DNA of 64,000 nt from Muscardinus avellanarius (Eukaryota > Chordata > Mammalia > Rodentia > Gliridae): contig OY726569.1 in assembly GCA_963383645.1 (NCBI GenBank), positions 75,572,635 to 75,636,634 of the forward strand, written 5' to 3'. This document shows, piece by piece, positions 1 through 11,873 of the stretch (positions are counted from its first letter, which is position 1; the number at the start of each line of letters is the position of its first letter). The notes below the pieces were generated by a model. The model ran no database searches. It was not told the origin of the DNA and saw only the letters and a program-made list of their open reading frames with translations. The translations under genes and the position numbers were made by a program.

Positions 1-147
1 ATAGTGATATATTATTTGTAGGTTATTTCTTGATTTTCTATAGATGATGACAGTTTTATGTCTTCCTTTCTAGTCTTCCTTCTCATTCAGTGATTTAGTT
101 GGCTATGACTTCCAGCACCTGATTAAATTGAAATAGTATTGGTGTCA

Positions 148-341
148 GCCGGCCATGGTGGCGCACGCTTATAATCACCACACTTGGGAGGCGGAGACAG
201 GAGGATCACGCAGGTTCGAAGCCAGTCTCACTGGCTTAAGAGACCCTGTTTCTAAATAAAATGTAAAATAGGTCCAGGAGTATAGCCCGGAGGGTAGAAG
301 GGTCCCATCCCCAGTACTAACAAAAAAAAGAAGAAAAGAAA
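148..341 (+). repeat. B1-dID SINE
   Basis: B1-like left half, ID-like right half and A-rich tail. Flanked by near-perfect 16-base target duplications (gaaatagtatt-type) at 130 and 342. Confidence 0.9.
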
Positions 342-364
342 GAAATAGTATTTGTGTTTATCTT

Positions 365-592
365 TATCCTTTTTTCTGCTTTTTTTATTTTGCAGTACTG
401 GGGATGGAACCCAGGGAGGTTCTACCTCCAAGCTTTACCCCTATTCCTATTTTTTATTCTTTATTTTGAAATAGTGTCTCACTGAGTTGCAAAGGGCCTC
501 ACTAAGTAGCTGAGGGTGTCCTTGAACCATGATCCTCCTGTCTCAGCCTCCCAAATGCTGGGATTACAAGCATGTGTCATCACACCCAACTC
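365..592 (-). repeat. B1-dID SINE, older type
   Basis: Minus-strand copy: T-rich tail, tRNA-like right half (gtactggggatggaaccc), then B1-like left half ending near cacaccc. Confidence 0.9.
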
Positions 593-798
593 TTTTTTAA
601 TTTATTTTTTGGTGGTACTGGGGTTCCTAGAAACCTTTCTACACTGGGCTATACTTCCAGACCTATTTTATATTATTTTTATTTGGAAACAGGGTCTCTT
701 AAGCCACTGAGGCTGACTTTGAACCTGCGTGATCCTCCTGTTTCTGCCTCCCAAGCACGGGGATTACAAGTGTGTGCCACCACACCTGGCCACCTGGC
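593..798 (-). repeat. B1-dID SINE, younger type
   Basis: Minus-strand copy carrying the ggtggtactggggttcc right-half signature, directly abutting the previous SINE. Confidence 0.9.
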
Positions 799-842
799 TC
801 TTTTTTCTACTCTTAAAATACAGTTTTACGCCAGGCATGGTG

Positions 843-920
843 TACATGCTAGGTTGACATCTAGGTTGGTTCCATGATTTGGCTATTGTGAATTATGCTG
901 CTGTAAACGTGGATATGTAG
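843..920 (-). repeat. L1 fragment (antisense)
   Basis: The run from cctaggttggttccatgatt-like sequence to a ctgctgtaaacgtgg-like segment resembles the 3' part of L1 ORF2/3' end in antisense. It is short, so this is tentative. Confidence 0.5.
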
Positions 921-1319
921 AGATCATTATAACATTCTGATTTTTCTACTCTTTAAGAAGTTGTTTTTAAGCTTCACTATTAAGGTAAGATCTTTCTTTC
1001 AGGTTTTTTGTTTTTATATCTTTTTCTTGCCCTTCCACTTGTGAATGTCTTATTCTGTTCCGAGGAAAATAAATGAACAGGAAAATATATACTTTTATCT
1101 CTAGAGACTATCACTGTGGTTGGTATACTACAGCTGTCTGTTGCGTGAATCAATGAATGTAGTAGGAGCCTTATGGTTCTAATTGGCTTCTCTTATGTGG
1201 TACAGTTGTTCAGAAATGCTTACCTCTTTATCTTATAGGAAGAGTCAAAAATCTTTAATGTTTGCTTTACATTTTTAGTGCATCAGAAGAGGAAGTTAGC
1301 ACATTGAGTTAAAGGATTT

Positions 1320-1513
1320 TTTTTTTTTTTTGGTGGTACTGGGGTTCCTAGAAGCCCTCCTACCTGCGGGCTACACTCCCAGACCTATTTTATATATTTT
1401 TTATTTGGAAACAGGGTCTCTTAAGCCAGCGAGGCTGGCTCCGAACCAGCGTGATCCTCCTGTCTCTGCCTCCCAAGCGTGGGGATTACAAGCGTGCGCC
1501 ACCACACCCGGCT
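1320..1513 (-). repeat. B1-dID SINE, younger type
   Basis: Flanked by target duplications tgagttaaaggattt (1305) and tgagtttaaggattt (1513), one mismatch. Confidence 0.92.
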
Positions 1514-2217
1514 GAGTTTAAGGATTTGAATACAAATAATTTGGAGATAGACCATATTTTCTCTGTTTCTCATGGCAGTAATTCTTATGATAAACTAAAG
1601 ATCTATTTATATGAAGCTGAATTTTAGGCTAAATTCTCTGAGGGAGATTTATTTTGTGTATGGAGTTTGTTTTTAATCTATTCATAATTTTATAAGACTA
1701 TGATCTACAGTAGATTTGTAAATTTAGTACTCGTGGTACTGTGACGTTTCTGATCAAACCCTGAGAATGAACACTTAGTATGATACTAGTAACCAACAAA
1801 TTACTTTGTGACATCTCCTCTGTAATTCAGATTAGACCCTTTTTGCTTTTCTGCCTTTCCCTGTACCTGTTTTTTTTTTTTTTTTTTTTTTTTTTAACAG
1901 ATGGGAAAATTAAGGCAAAAAGGTAGAGATTCCCCGAATTTGGTGTATTGCTTACTGCAGTAGACCACTTTGCTTCTGTGAGAATTGTAAACTACTTTCC
2001 TTTCCAGGTATGTGTTAAAATCTCCATTGCTAAAAACATGCAAGTGCCCCCCCCCCCCAAAAAAAAAAAAAAAACTCTTACTCAGCCATTTTATATGTTC
2101 ATCTGTATTTAGAACATCTACAGTTTGGCTCAAAGTTCTATTTCTGAATTTGTAAAGAAGAACAGAGTATAGAAATTTTTCTGGGGGATTTTTTTTAAAT
2201 AAAGGAGGTGCCCTTCA

Positions 2218-2518
2218 GCCAGGATGGTGGTGCATACCTGTAATTCTAATACTTAGAAGTCTGAAACAGGAGGATTTTGGGTTCAAGGCCAGCCTCTGTA
2301 ACTTAGTACGATTCTCAGTAAATAAGGGAGACCATGTTTCAAAATTAAAAAAAAAAAAAAATTTCCAGCCTCAGCTACTTAGTGAGGCTCTCAGCAACTT
2401 AGTGAGACCCTGTTTCCAAATAAAGTATAAAAATAGGTCTGGGAGTAGAGCCCGAAGGTAGAAAAGCCTCTGGGTTCCACCCCCAGTATCACAAAAAAAA
2501 AAAAGAAAGAAAAAAAAA
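2218..2518 (+). repeat. Compound B1-dID SINE
   Basis: The middle has an A-run (about 2346-2360) followed by a second copy of the ctcagctacttagtgagg segment, suggesting two SINEs joined or a partial internal duplication. A degraded ID-like remnant follows at 2527-2575. Confidence 0.75.
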
Positions 2519-2704
2519 TTTTTTTAAAGGGCTGGGATGTTTAGCTCAGGTTAGAACCATCACTAGTATCAAGAAGAAAGAAACAAAAGTTTTTTTATTC
2601 ATCATTTTTGATGAGCAAAAATGTTTCCTTAATTATTTTTGTTCCTTTATTACCTTTTTCTTCCCACTCAATATTGACCATTGACTAGTATTAGTTTAAG
2701 ATCA

Positions 2705-2905
2705 TTGTTTCTTCCCCGATGGTGATTTTTACCCTTCAGAAGACATTTGCCAGTATCTGGAGACATTTCAGTTGTCACAGCGGGAGGGATGCTGCTGGTA
2801 TCCAGGGAATAGAGTCCAGGGCTGCTAGCCATTCTACAATGCACAGGACCTCCCTCCACAATCAAGGATTATGTGGTCCAGGATGTCAGAGGAGATAATG
2901 GTGTT
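2705..2905 (+). mobile_element. MER5A-like nonautonomous hAT-Charlie element
   Basis: Contains the family's recognisable run from acatttgccagtatctggag through gttgtcac to ctacaatgcacaggac. Ancient mammalian DNA transposon fossil without coding capacity. Confidence 0.8.
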
Positions 2906-3159
2906 TACTTTTTGGTTAGGAAATAGAGAACTTGCATTGCTATTTGTTGAAAGCCATTATGGTTTCTTAGAATATGTAAAACTAAAGAGTTTTACACATA
3001 TGTTATTTAAGCATTGTCACTTAAAACCATGTTTTTGAATATTCAGGTGTGCAGAAAAAGACAAAGAGCAAAGTTACAGATATATTAACCTGTGGCATAG
3101 TACTGAGTATTATTTGTGCCTTTCTCTCCCACTTAAATTTCATATTCCCATTTGACAGT

Positions 3160-3320
3160 TTAAGTTGTTAACCCCTCTGAGACCTTAGGCAAGATTTTGC
3201 TTCCTGTAAAATGAAGATAGTAGCACTTGTATCACAGATTTTAGGAAAGATTTCATAAAAAAGTACAAATAAAGCACATTCTCCTATGACAAATAACTTA
3301 GTAAATACTTGATTTTATTA
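3160..3320 (+). repeat. MIR fragment
   Basis: Resembles the MIR core/3' region: cctctgagaccttaggcaag, then tgtaaaatgaagatagtagc. Confidence 0.6.
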
Positions 3321-3407
3321 TAAATAATTTTATTTACATTTAATCATGTAGATTTACTGTAGAAGTAGTGTATGTAAGTGACAAGACTGTCCTGTCTATA
3401 ACTGCGT

Positions 3408-3812
3408 AAACAAATTGTGGTCTCTCCATACCATAGTGGAATATTATTTGGCCGTAAAAGGAACAAAGTGCTACTAAATGCTACAGCAAGTGAACCTTGA
3501 AAACATATGCTAAGGGAAGGAAGCCAGTCATTCAGTCACAAATGATCACATACTATGTAATTCCATTGATAAGAAATGTCCAGAATGGGCAAGTCTGAAG
3601 AGAAAGAAAGCAGATCAGTGGTTGCCTTATACTAGGGAGGATAGGAAGGGGAGAGGAATAGTAGCCAAAAGAGTTGTTTGGGGTGATAAAATTCTAAAAT
3701 TGACTGTAGAGATTTTTTTAAACTATGAATATACAAAAAAACTACTGAATTATGCAATTTAAGTGGATGAATCACATGGTTTGTGAATTATATATCAATA
3801 AAGCTGATAGCT
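3408..3812 (+). repeat. Old L1 (L1M) 3' end
   Basis: Matches the ancient L1 tail pattern: caaattgtggt, ggaatattatttggc, gaagccagtc, cagtggttgcc, ggggtgataaaattct, and final tatatcaataaagctg. Confidence 0.85.
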
Positions 3813-4913
3813 CTATAGATGAGACAAAATGAGAGCTCTTTTTCTTTTCTTTGAGGTGGAATATTTTACTCCGTTATCTTTCCTTTGCCCTTCATCTCTG
3901 GGTTCCGTGGGTCTGACTTAGAGGAAGCGTTCTATAGAGGTGGCAGTGACGCTGCTGGCAGCCTCTCAGCACTGACTCAGTATGGTGCTAGCTGACATCG
4001 TGAGGATGATACACACCCGTAAGATCTGTCCAGCTCATATAATTTCTCAGTGTATAGCTGGCATGAGGTGATACCGAGTAGCCAAGAGACCTAAGCACCT
4101 TCCACTCCTCGTACACAGGGGCATTTGCACTAAGGTGGCCATTAAATTTGTAGCCAAGTTTTAAAATGTTTTATTTTTATAAACAGAAAGTTAGAAAGCT
4201 AATTTTCCTTATTGGATGTTAGTTACCTAGCCATGATCAGCGGCCCAGAATTAAGAACCCATTAAGCAAACAGCAGGGGTATTATAGTCATAAGACCTTA
4301 AAAAAACATTATAATTTAAACTGCTATCGTGACAGATACTTAAAGTTATACTTGTGAGCAAATTGTCTTTTGCTTGTATTTTTAATTGTAGCACCCCCCA
4401 CCCCAGCAGGCTTAAGGGGATTTCTGGCTTGTGTTACTAAATTCTGCATGTTGGGATGTCTTCCTCTCTGCGCCCATGTGTGACAGGATGCAGTCAGTCT
4501 TGTTCACTGCTCCCCTTCTTATAGCCAGACTCTGCTGTTTCCTGTTAGCTTCTCATATAGATTCTACCTCCTGGTTGAGAGATGGCTTGGCAGCTCCAGA
4601 CTTACCATCAAGACTAGTAAATAGAGAGGAATTTCCTCTCTCAACAATATTTTATGTGCTTATTCTAGAACTAATCTCGGTGATGAGAACTAATCCTCAG
4701 TCTGGGATATGCTGACTGACTTTACCCAGTAGAGCCTTCCCCTAGACCTGAGAGGATGACACCAACATTATCCAAAACCCTGGAAGGACCTGATTGGTTA
4801 TAATTTCTACCCTATATCTTAGAAATTTTATCCTGATAATAATAACTTAAAATTTTTTTGAGTACTTAACTCTGTTTATACAAGGTAGAATGCATAAAAA
4901 TCTTTGGGTAAGT

Positions 4914-5132
4914 TGAGCATGGTGCAACCTATAATTCCAGTATTTGGGAGGCTGAGTCAGGAAGATTGCAGGTTTGAGGTCAGCCTCAGCAACTTAGCAA
5001 GACTCTTAGCAACTTACTAAGACCCTGTTTCAAAATAATAATAATAAAAAAGGGCTGGAGGTGTATCTTGGAGGTAGAATGCTCCTGGGTTCAACCTCCT
5101 GTACCAAAAGAAAAAAAAAAAAAAACAAAATA
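4914..5132 (+). repeat. B1-dID SINE, older type
   Basis: Plus-strand dimer with diverged B1 half, 'gggctggaggtgtatcttgg' right half and A-rich tail. Confidence 0.88.
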
Positions 5133-5817
5133 CCAAAATAACTGGGTCATAAAAGGATTATGAGTTGTTTTAGAAGTTATGTTCTTTAAAAAACCATATT
5201 TCCAAGATTTTTGAAATTCTTAAAATTTTTGAAATTTGATATGATTTTTTCTAATTATTTTTACTCTATGGGCTGCCCCAGCTCTTTGATCCTAGTACTT
5301 TTTTCCCTTTGACTTTCTAATACTTGTTGTTACTGGATATCATTAATTTATTTTTTAACTTGAGCCTTCTAGCTCAACACTCATAAATGACTAAAGTCTT
5401 AGGTTTTCAGTTCTGTAAAACAGTTAAGTTAAAAAGTATGGATACAAGTAGCTTAGCCAGAATGACTCATCTCTTGTTGGTTCATCTCTGTGGCTAGAAG
5501 TTTAGCCAGACTTATCTCTTACAGACATCAGTTAATGTGATACCTGATTACTTGCTCTGTCTACAGTTGACCAATTTTTCTTTTCTCTTGGGAAAGAAAA
5601 GACAATCATTTCTTTGCTAGAGTGGTTTTATGGCACATATCATAAAATATTTAGTATAATTACTATAATTGCAATTATGGCCAGTTGCTAATGTTGGATT
5701 GGGTGTAGACAGTTTGGGATAACTTTCTTTTAAATATTTTCAAAAAGTGATATAGCTATTAAATGGTTCCAGTTTTCAGACTTACTAATGAAGGATGGTC
5801 ATTACTTTTCTTTTTTC

Positions 5818-6036
5818 TCTCTTTTTTTTTTTTTTTTTGTGGTACTGGGGATGGAACCCAGGGGCATTCTACCTTGAGCTACACCCCCAGCCCTATTATT
5901 TATTCTTTATTTTGAAAATGGGTCTCACTGAGTTGCAAAGGGCCTCACTAAGTAGCTGAGGCTGTTGGCAAACTATGATCCTCCGGTCTTAGCCTCCTAA
6001 ATGCTGGGATTACAAATGTGTGCCACCATGCCCGGC
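5818..6036 (-). repeat. B1-dID SINE
   Basis: T-rich tail at the left, right half next, B1 head ending in accatgcccggc. Forms a head-to-head pair with the SINE at 6048. Confidence 0.92.
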
Positions 6037-6047
6037 ATTCTTTTTTG

Positions 6048-6262
6048 AGCCAGGCTTGGTGGTGTATGCTTGAATCCCAGTACTTGGGAGGCTGAGATGG
6101 GAGGATCGCAGGTTTGCGGCCAGCCTCAGCTACTTTGAGGCCCTCCACAACTTAATGAGACCCTGTTTCAAAATAAAGAATAAAAAAATAGGTTTGGGGG
6201 TATAGCTCGAAGGTAGAATGCCCCTGGGTTCAATCCCCAGTACTACAAAAATTAGAAAAAAA
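6048..6262 (+). repeat. B1-dID SINE
   Basis: Plus-strand copy about 100 bases upstream of the exon at 6367; inverted relative to its neighbour at 5818-6036. Confidence 0.92.
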
Positions 6263-6334
6263 ATTAGAACTTAGTTTTACAGAAAAAATATAGCTTAAAT
6301 AATAAAGAAATGAAAGCCACTGGTATCTGAATAA

Positions 6335-6550
<216 letters not shown>

Positions 6551-7047
6551 TGATGCTTATTTTTCTGACTTTTGATTGTATAATAGTGGCAGTTTTATTA
6601 ACATTCTTATTTTTAACTGAGTTTTCACATTAGTAAGTACATATTTATGGAGCATCTATCACATGCTCACTACCTACATGCAGTTCTGATAGATACAGTT
6701 GTGGTTAGTAGCCTAGGAAATTTATCTTCTAGCTTCCTCCATTTTACATTCCTATTGTTTTGTGGTTACTTTAGCTTAAAAAATTAAGTAGCTTTCCTCT
6801 CATATCTCAGCATTTGAGTGTTAAGACGAGAGGTAGAAGGGGAATGCGCATGTGCTGTGCCAGCTGTCACGTCTGTCTGCGGCGTGTGTGTCTGTTGGGT
6901 GGCTGCTCAGAGGGTCTCCTCAGCCTCATTTGCTGCCTCTCACCCCGTCTCCCCCGGGTGCAGCTGGGAGCTGGCCTCTCCTCCCAGGCGCCTCTGCCGC
7001 AGGTGGCCTCACTAGACTGAGTCAACTCAATTTTGGAAGAAACCTCT

Positions 7048-7232
7048 CATTTTTTTGGTCGTACCGGGGTTCCTGGAAACCCTTCTACCTCCGGGCTATA
7101 CTTCCAGACCTTTACTTTTTATTTAGAAACATGGTCTCTTAAGCCAGAGAGGCTGGCTTCGAACCTGCGCGATCCTCCTGTCTCTACCTCCCAAGTGTGG
7201 GGATTACAAGAGCGCCCCACCATGTCCGGCTA
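7048..7232 (-). repeat. B1-dID SINE, younger type
   Basis: ggtcgtaccggggttcc right half and caccatgtccggct head end. Confidence 0.9.
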
Positions 7233-7965
7233 GAACTTTTTGTAATTGTAGGATTTAGTGGTTGTTGTGTTGGCCCTTTTATTACGTAGAAAAACAGCTG
7301 ATTTTTCTCAGGGTCGAGGCTAGACCTCATTTCCCAGTTTTCATTCCAATATTCTCGTTATATCCCTAGCCAGAAGACTAGAAACATTTTTCTCCCTCTC
7401 CTTTTACATCCCTGGGAGAGACTTTGGCTCTTATTTTCTGGCCTAACTCTTTAACTCTTCCTATCACCAACCCCCATTCCTCAAGATTTTCAGAGACCTT
7501 GTGGTGCTGGCTTCCTCTTGTAGATGGAGCATTTAATTATTACAGCACTTGGTTTTTGGTGTGTGATGCTCTGTGGCAGTTTATAAACCTCTACAGAAAA
7601 GATTTCTCTCTTTTCCCACTGTGTAGTAAGTTTATAATTACTTTCTATTAATGATTTTTATTTACATTTATGTGTATAGACAATAAAACTTTAGAATTAG
7701 GATTGAACTTGGCTCCTCATTTAATAAGTAAGCAGCAGACCAAATTCTCCTGATTCTAAGAATAATATTATGAAAAACACCATATTCTGTGAGTCACAAT
7801 CTTGAACAGGGTTATAATTCCTAATATATCTTGATACGCCTTGATTTTGAATTATATTTTCATGACCTAAAGTTTAAATGAGTGAATTGTAACAATTGAG
7901 TACAGAACAAGTAAGTCATTCAGTTTGCCTTTTTTCTATAACAAGCTGATAGGAGATGTTATTTT

Positions 7966-8172
7966 TTTATTTTTATTTTTATTTTTTTGGTGGTACTGGG
8001 GTTCCTGGAAGCCCTTCTACCTCCGGGCTACACTCCCAGACCTATTTTTACATTTTTATTTGGAAACAGGGTCTCCTAGGCCAGCCCACATGGCTGGCTT
8101 CGAACCTGCGCGATCCTCCTGTCTCTGCCTCCCAAGCGCGGGGATTACAAGCGTGCGCCACCACACCCGGCT
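7966..8172 (-). repeat. B1-dID SINE, young
   Basis: Perfect 15-base target duplication aggagatgttatttt at 7951-7965 and 8173-8187; CpGs largely retained (ctccgggct, cctgcgcgat). Confidence 0.95.
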
Positions 8173-8245
8173 AGGAGATGTTATTTTAAAATGAATATTA
8201 TAAAAAGGGCTATGCTATACACATTAATTAGGTTGGTACTTTTTT

Positions 8246-8462
8246 TTTTTTTTTTTTTTTGGTGGGTCTGAGGATGGAACCCAGGGGCATTTCACCTCCA
8301 AGCTACACCCTCTGCCCTATTTTTTATTCTTTATTTTGAAACAAGGTCTCACTGAGTTGCAAAGGGCCTCACTAAGTAGCTGAGGATGTTTGCAAACCAC
8401 GATTCTCCAGTCTCAATCTCCTGAAAACTGGGATTACAAGCATGCACCACCACACCTGGCGG
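8246..8462 (-). repeat. B1-dID SINE, older type
   Basis: Flanked by ggttggtacttttt at 8231 and 8463. Confidence 0.92.
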
Positions 8463-8926
8463 GGTTGGTACTTTTTAAGTTACAAGTTTTATAATACTTC
8501 TTTGAAGAAGAATATTACTATCCTTGATCCTGTTTTTTTCTTGGCTTTGTTATTTTCTCAGTCCTTTTTTATAGAATAAAGTGACTTAATCTTTAAATAT
8601 GGTTTCATGTTCTTATTCTTAACTAACCCTGGCCTTTTTTTTTTTTTTTTAACTGACAGATGTAGGCACTGTTAGATCACCCCAGGGAGTTACCCTACAT
8701 TTTTTCAACAATATTTTAGAGAGCCATAACTTTAAAAACTTTTTGCAATAAGGCAGGTAAAAGGGCACCACAGAGCAGGGCATGGTGGCACATGCTCATA
8801 ATCCGGTACTTAGGAGGCCAAGACAGGAAGATTGCAGGTTTGCAGCCAGCCTTAACTATTTAGTGAGGCCATGCATAACTTAGTGAGGCCCTGTTTCAAA
8901 ATAAAGAATTAAAAAAGGGCTGGGAG

Positions 8927-9358
8927 CTGGACATGGTAGCTCATGCTCTTTTTTTTTTTTTTTTTTTTTTTGTGGTACTTGGGTTCCTGGAAACCCTTCT
9001 ACCTCCAGGCTACACTCCCAGACCTATTTTTTATATTTTTTTTATTTGGAAACAGGGTCTCCTAAGCCAGCAAGGCTGGCTTCAAACTTGCGCTATCTTC
9101 CTGTCTCCGCCTCCCAAGTGCAGGGATTATAAGTGTGCACCACCATGCCCGGTGCTAGCTCACGCTCTTAATCCCAGCATTTGGGAGGCTGAGACTGGAG
9201 GATCTTGGTTCACCGACAGCCTTAGCTACTTAGTGAGGCCCTTTGCAACTCAGTGAAACCCTGTTTCCAAATAAAGAATAAAAACTAGGGCTGGGAGCTC
9301 AGAAGTAGAATACCCCTGGGTTCCATCCCCAGTACCTAAAAAAAAGAAAAAAAATTGA
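8927..9358 (+). repeat. Middle SINE of a triple nest
   Basis: Head at 8927-8950, body resuming at 9156 and A-tail ending about 9358. An 8-base repeat gctgggag flanks it, though this is also part of the ID consensus. Confidence 0.8.
8951..9155 (-). repeat. Innermost SINE of a triple nest, younger type
   Basis: Minus-strand copy inserted in the head of the middle SINE, bracketed by tagctcatgctctt and tagctcacgctctt (one mismatch). Confidence 0.9.
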
Positions 9359-9565
9359 GCTGGGAGTATAGTTGAGAGGTAGAATGCCCCTGCATTCGAC
9401 CCTTGGTACTGTGGTGTTGGTGGGGGGCACTGCAGTGGGCAGCCATCTTCAGATACTCTGTTTTTGGCATCATCTCTGTTGGAACTTGCCCTACTTGTAA
9501 GAAAGGGATCCCCCTCTTGAATGTAATTAAAGCACATAAACATACAGCATGCACAATTAAGCCCC

Positions 9566-9772
9566 CCCCCACTGTATTGGGGATTGAATTTAGGGGCATT
9601 CTACCTCCAAGCTTCATCACCAGCCCCTTTTTTATTCTTTATTTTGAAATAGGGTCTCACTGAGTTATAGCAAGGCCTCACTAATTAGCTGAGGCTGGCT
9701 GCGAACCTGTGATCCTCCTGTATCAGCCTCCCAAGTACTGGGATTACAAGTGTGGACCACCACACCTGGCTA
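9566..9772 (-). repeat. B1-dID SINE, older type
   Basis: Right half tattggggattgaattt, head end caccacacctggct; precedes a plus-strand copy in head-to-head arrangement. Confidence 0.9.
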
Positions 9773-9800
9773 GGCTTTTCTTAAAATAGTAACTCTTAAA

Positions 9801-10019
9801 GCCGGGCGTGGTGGTGCACGCTTGTAATCCCTGCGCTTGGGAGGCTGAGACAGGAGGATCGCACAGATTTGAAGCCAGCCTCAGCTACTTAGTGAGGCTC
9901 TCAGCAACTTAGTGAGATCCTGTTTCCAAATAAAATATAAAAAAGGTCTGGGAGTATAGCCCGGAGGAAGAAAGCCTCTGGGTTCCACCCCCAGTACCAC
10001 CAAAAAAAGATAAATAAAT
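9801..10019 (+). repeat. B1-dID SINE, young
   Basis: Perfect 18-base target duplication aaaatagtaactcttaaa at 9783-9800 and 10020-10037. Confidence 0.96.
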
Positions 10020-10680
10020 AAAATAGTAACTCTTAAATGGGCATTACTGGAGGCTATTGTGCTTGGGTTTTAGTGGTTTTGTTTTATATTGTTTGTGATG
10101 AAAGATATACTCAACATAATTATTGTTACCCTTTAGAGAAGCCAAAGCGAAGAAATAGAGTCAGGTTTTTTGTATATTGGTGGAGATGTTACCATTATAG
10201 ACACTGTTTTTGTACATGTTTTATTCTCTATCACTTACATCATAATTCTTTACTTAAATGTCTTTTGTGTTGAATAGTGAACTCTTTGGACACAGCGGCT
10301 GTTCTTAGTCCTTGTATATCATTTTTTCTACCCTGGTCTTCCATCTTCTATCCTCCATTTCTTTTGTCTTTCTTTTCTCAGCTTTTTGTCTCCCTTCTTT
10401 CTCTTTCTGTTTGTCATTTGTCTTCCTTCCTTCAATATTTTTAGTCCCTGATAGTACTTAGAATATTTTATTTGGTATTGGGTGAATTCTGGGCCTTCCC
10501 CTCAAAAAGACTGAGACCTGTGATATAACTAGCTAAAGTTATAAGCTTGGTATATGTTACCAAAGAAATAAATACAGTGTCCTTTTACAAAGTAACAGCC
10601 GCCATTGGAATGCCACAGAAAAGGGACTGACTTCAGAGGAGAAATAATTTCAGTTTGAGAGAGAGGCCAGGCTTCATGGC

Positions 10681-10701
10681 GGGGGGGGGGGGGGGGGGGG
10701 G
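10681..10701. repeat. Poly(G) run, 21 bases
   Basis: Uninterrupted run of 21 G on the plus strand; could form stacked G structures or be a sequencing/assembly uncertainty. Confidence 0.9.
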
Positions 10702-10789
10702 CTTGCTGATAGGCTTTGTAGTTGGAAGTAACCTTTCCTCTCTAACATCCATAATCCTTATGGATCTTCCTATGACACCACCTGGAAGA

Positions 10790-10950
10790 AACACTATATA
10801 TATGTATATATATGTGTATATATATGTATATATATATGTATATATATATTTATATATATATATGTATATATATATGTGTATATATATGTATATATATGTG
10901 TGTATATATATGTATATATATATTTATATATATATATATGTATATATATT
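10790..10950. repeat. TA/GTAT-rich tandem repeat
   Basis: Alternating tatata with gtatat and ttta interruptions. It directly abuts the tail side of the minus-strand SINE at 10953. Confidence 0.9.
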
Positions 10951-10952
10951 TT

Positions 10953-11131
10953 TTTGTACTAGAGCTTGAACCCAGGGGCATTCTCCTTTCAAGCTACACC
11001 TCAAGACTTTTAGAAATTTTTTTTTTTTAGTTTGAAACAAGTCTCACTAAGTTGTTGAGACTAAGTGCCACTCTCCTGTCTCAGCCTCTCAAGTGCTGGG
11101 GTTACAGGCATGTGCCACCATGCCAAGCTGA
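10953..11131 (-). repeat. B1-dID SINE, older type
   Basis: Diverged right half (gagcttgaacccagggg) and B1 half ending gccaccatgcc. Confidence 0.85.
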
Positions 11132-11148
11132 AGTGTTTTTATTTATTC

Positions 11149-11347
11149 AAATCAGACAGGTGTGGTGGCGCTTATACTTGGGAAGCTGAGACAGAAGGAT
11201 CGCAGGTTTGAGGAGAGCCTCAGCAAGTAGTAAGAATCACATCAACCTAGTGAGATCTGGTTTCCAAAAAGAAATGAAATCGGACTGGGAGTATAGCTAA
11301 GGTAGAATGCCTCTGGGTTCAATCCCCAATACCATACACACAAAAAA
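11149..11347 (+). repeat. B1-dID SINE, older type
   Basis: Shortened B1 half (deletion in the head), ID half 'cggactgggagtatagct', A-rich tail. Confidence 0.85.
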
Positions 11348-11543
11348 ATTATGCACACCATTTAAACAGAAAACTTCATCCCCCTCATATAGGAAGATAC
11401 CATTTTAATTTCTTTTTCTTTTTAGTCTTAAGAAATCTAACAAATGAGGGTAAATAAAAGACAATTAAAATAATTTGTGATATCATGCAGAGCAAAAAAC
11501 TTAAGCAAAAGGAGTTATGGTGTGCAGTCTGTAATACCCCCCA

Positions 11544-11762
11544 CCTTTTTTTTTTTTTTTTTACTGTACTGGGGATGGAACCCAGGGACATTCTACCTCC
11601 AAGCTACACCTCCAGCCCTATTTTTTATTCTTTATTTTGAAACAGGGTCTCACTGAGTTGCAAAGGGCCTCACTAAATAACTGAGGCTGTCCGCAGACCA
11701 TGATCCTCCTGTCTTAGCCTCCTGAATGCTGAGATTACAAGTGGGCACCACCATGCCCAGCT
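11544..11762 (-). repeat. B1-dID SINE
   Basis: Bracketed by tctgtaatacccc-type duplications on both sides. Confidence 0.9.
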
Positions 11763-11796
11763 CTGTAATACCCTTTTTTACTGAACACATTTTGAG

Positions 11797-11873
11797 GGGC
11801 TGGGCTGTTAGCTAGGTGGTAGAGCATTCACCTAGCTTGCGCAAGGCCCTGGGTTCAATGCCCAGCACCACAA
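11797..11873 (+). repeat. Standalone ID element
   Basis: A monomeric tRNA-like ID: ggctgggctgttagct, gtggtagagcattc, caaggccctgggttcaatg. It is not attached to a B1 half and retains the anticodon-stem region that the dimer's right half lacks. Confidence 0.85.

Larger units (their letters stand above)
8777..9411 (+). repeat. Outer SINE of a triple nest
   Basis: The B1 half and the start of the ID half occupy 8777-8926; the rest of the ID half resumes at 9359-9411. Everything between is inserted. Confidence 0.82.

Noticed and set aside
4431..4715. 94-codon ORF (MLLNSACWDVFL...)
   Set aside because: Unique intron sequence without family similarity or splice signals; considered a chance ORF.
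10655..11030. ORFs of repeating Tyr/Ile/Met/Val and similar Cys-Val or His-Thr runs elsewhere
   Set aside because: Translations of TA, GT and CA microsatellites.
11797..11873. A tRNA gene
   Set aside because: Box-like motifs are present, but this is a dispersed ID element with mismatched stems and an A-rich end.
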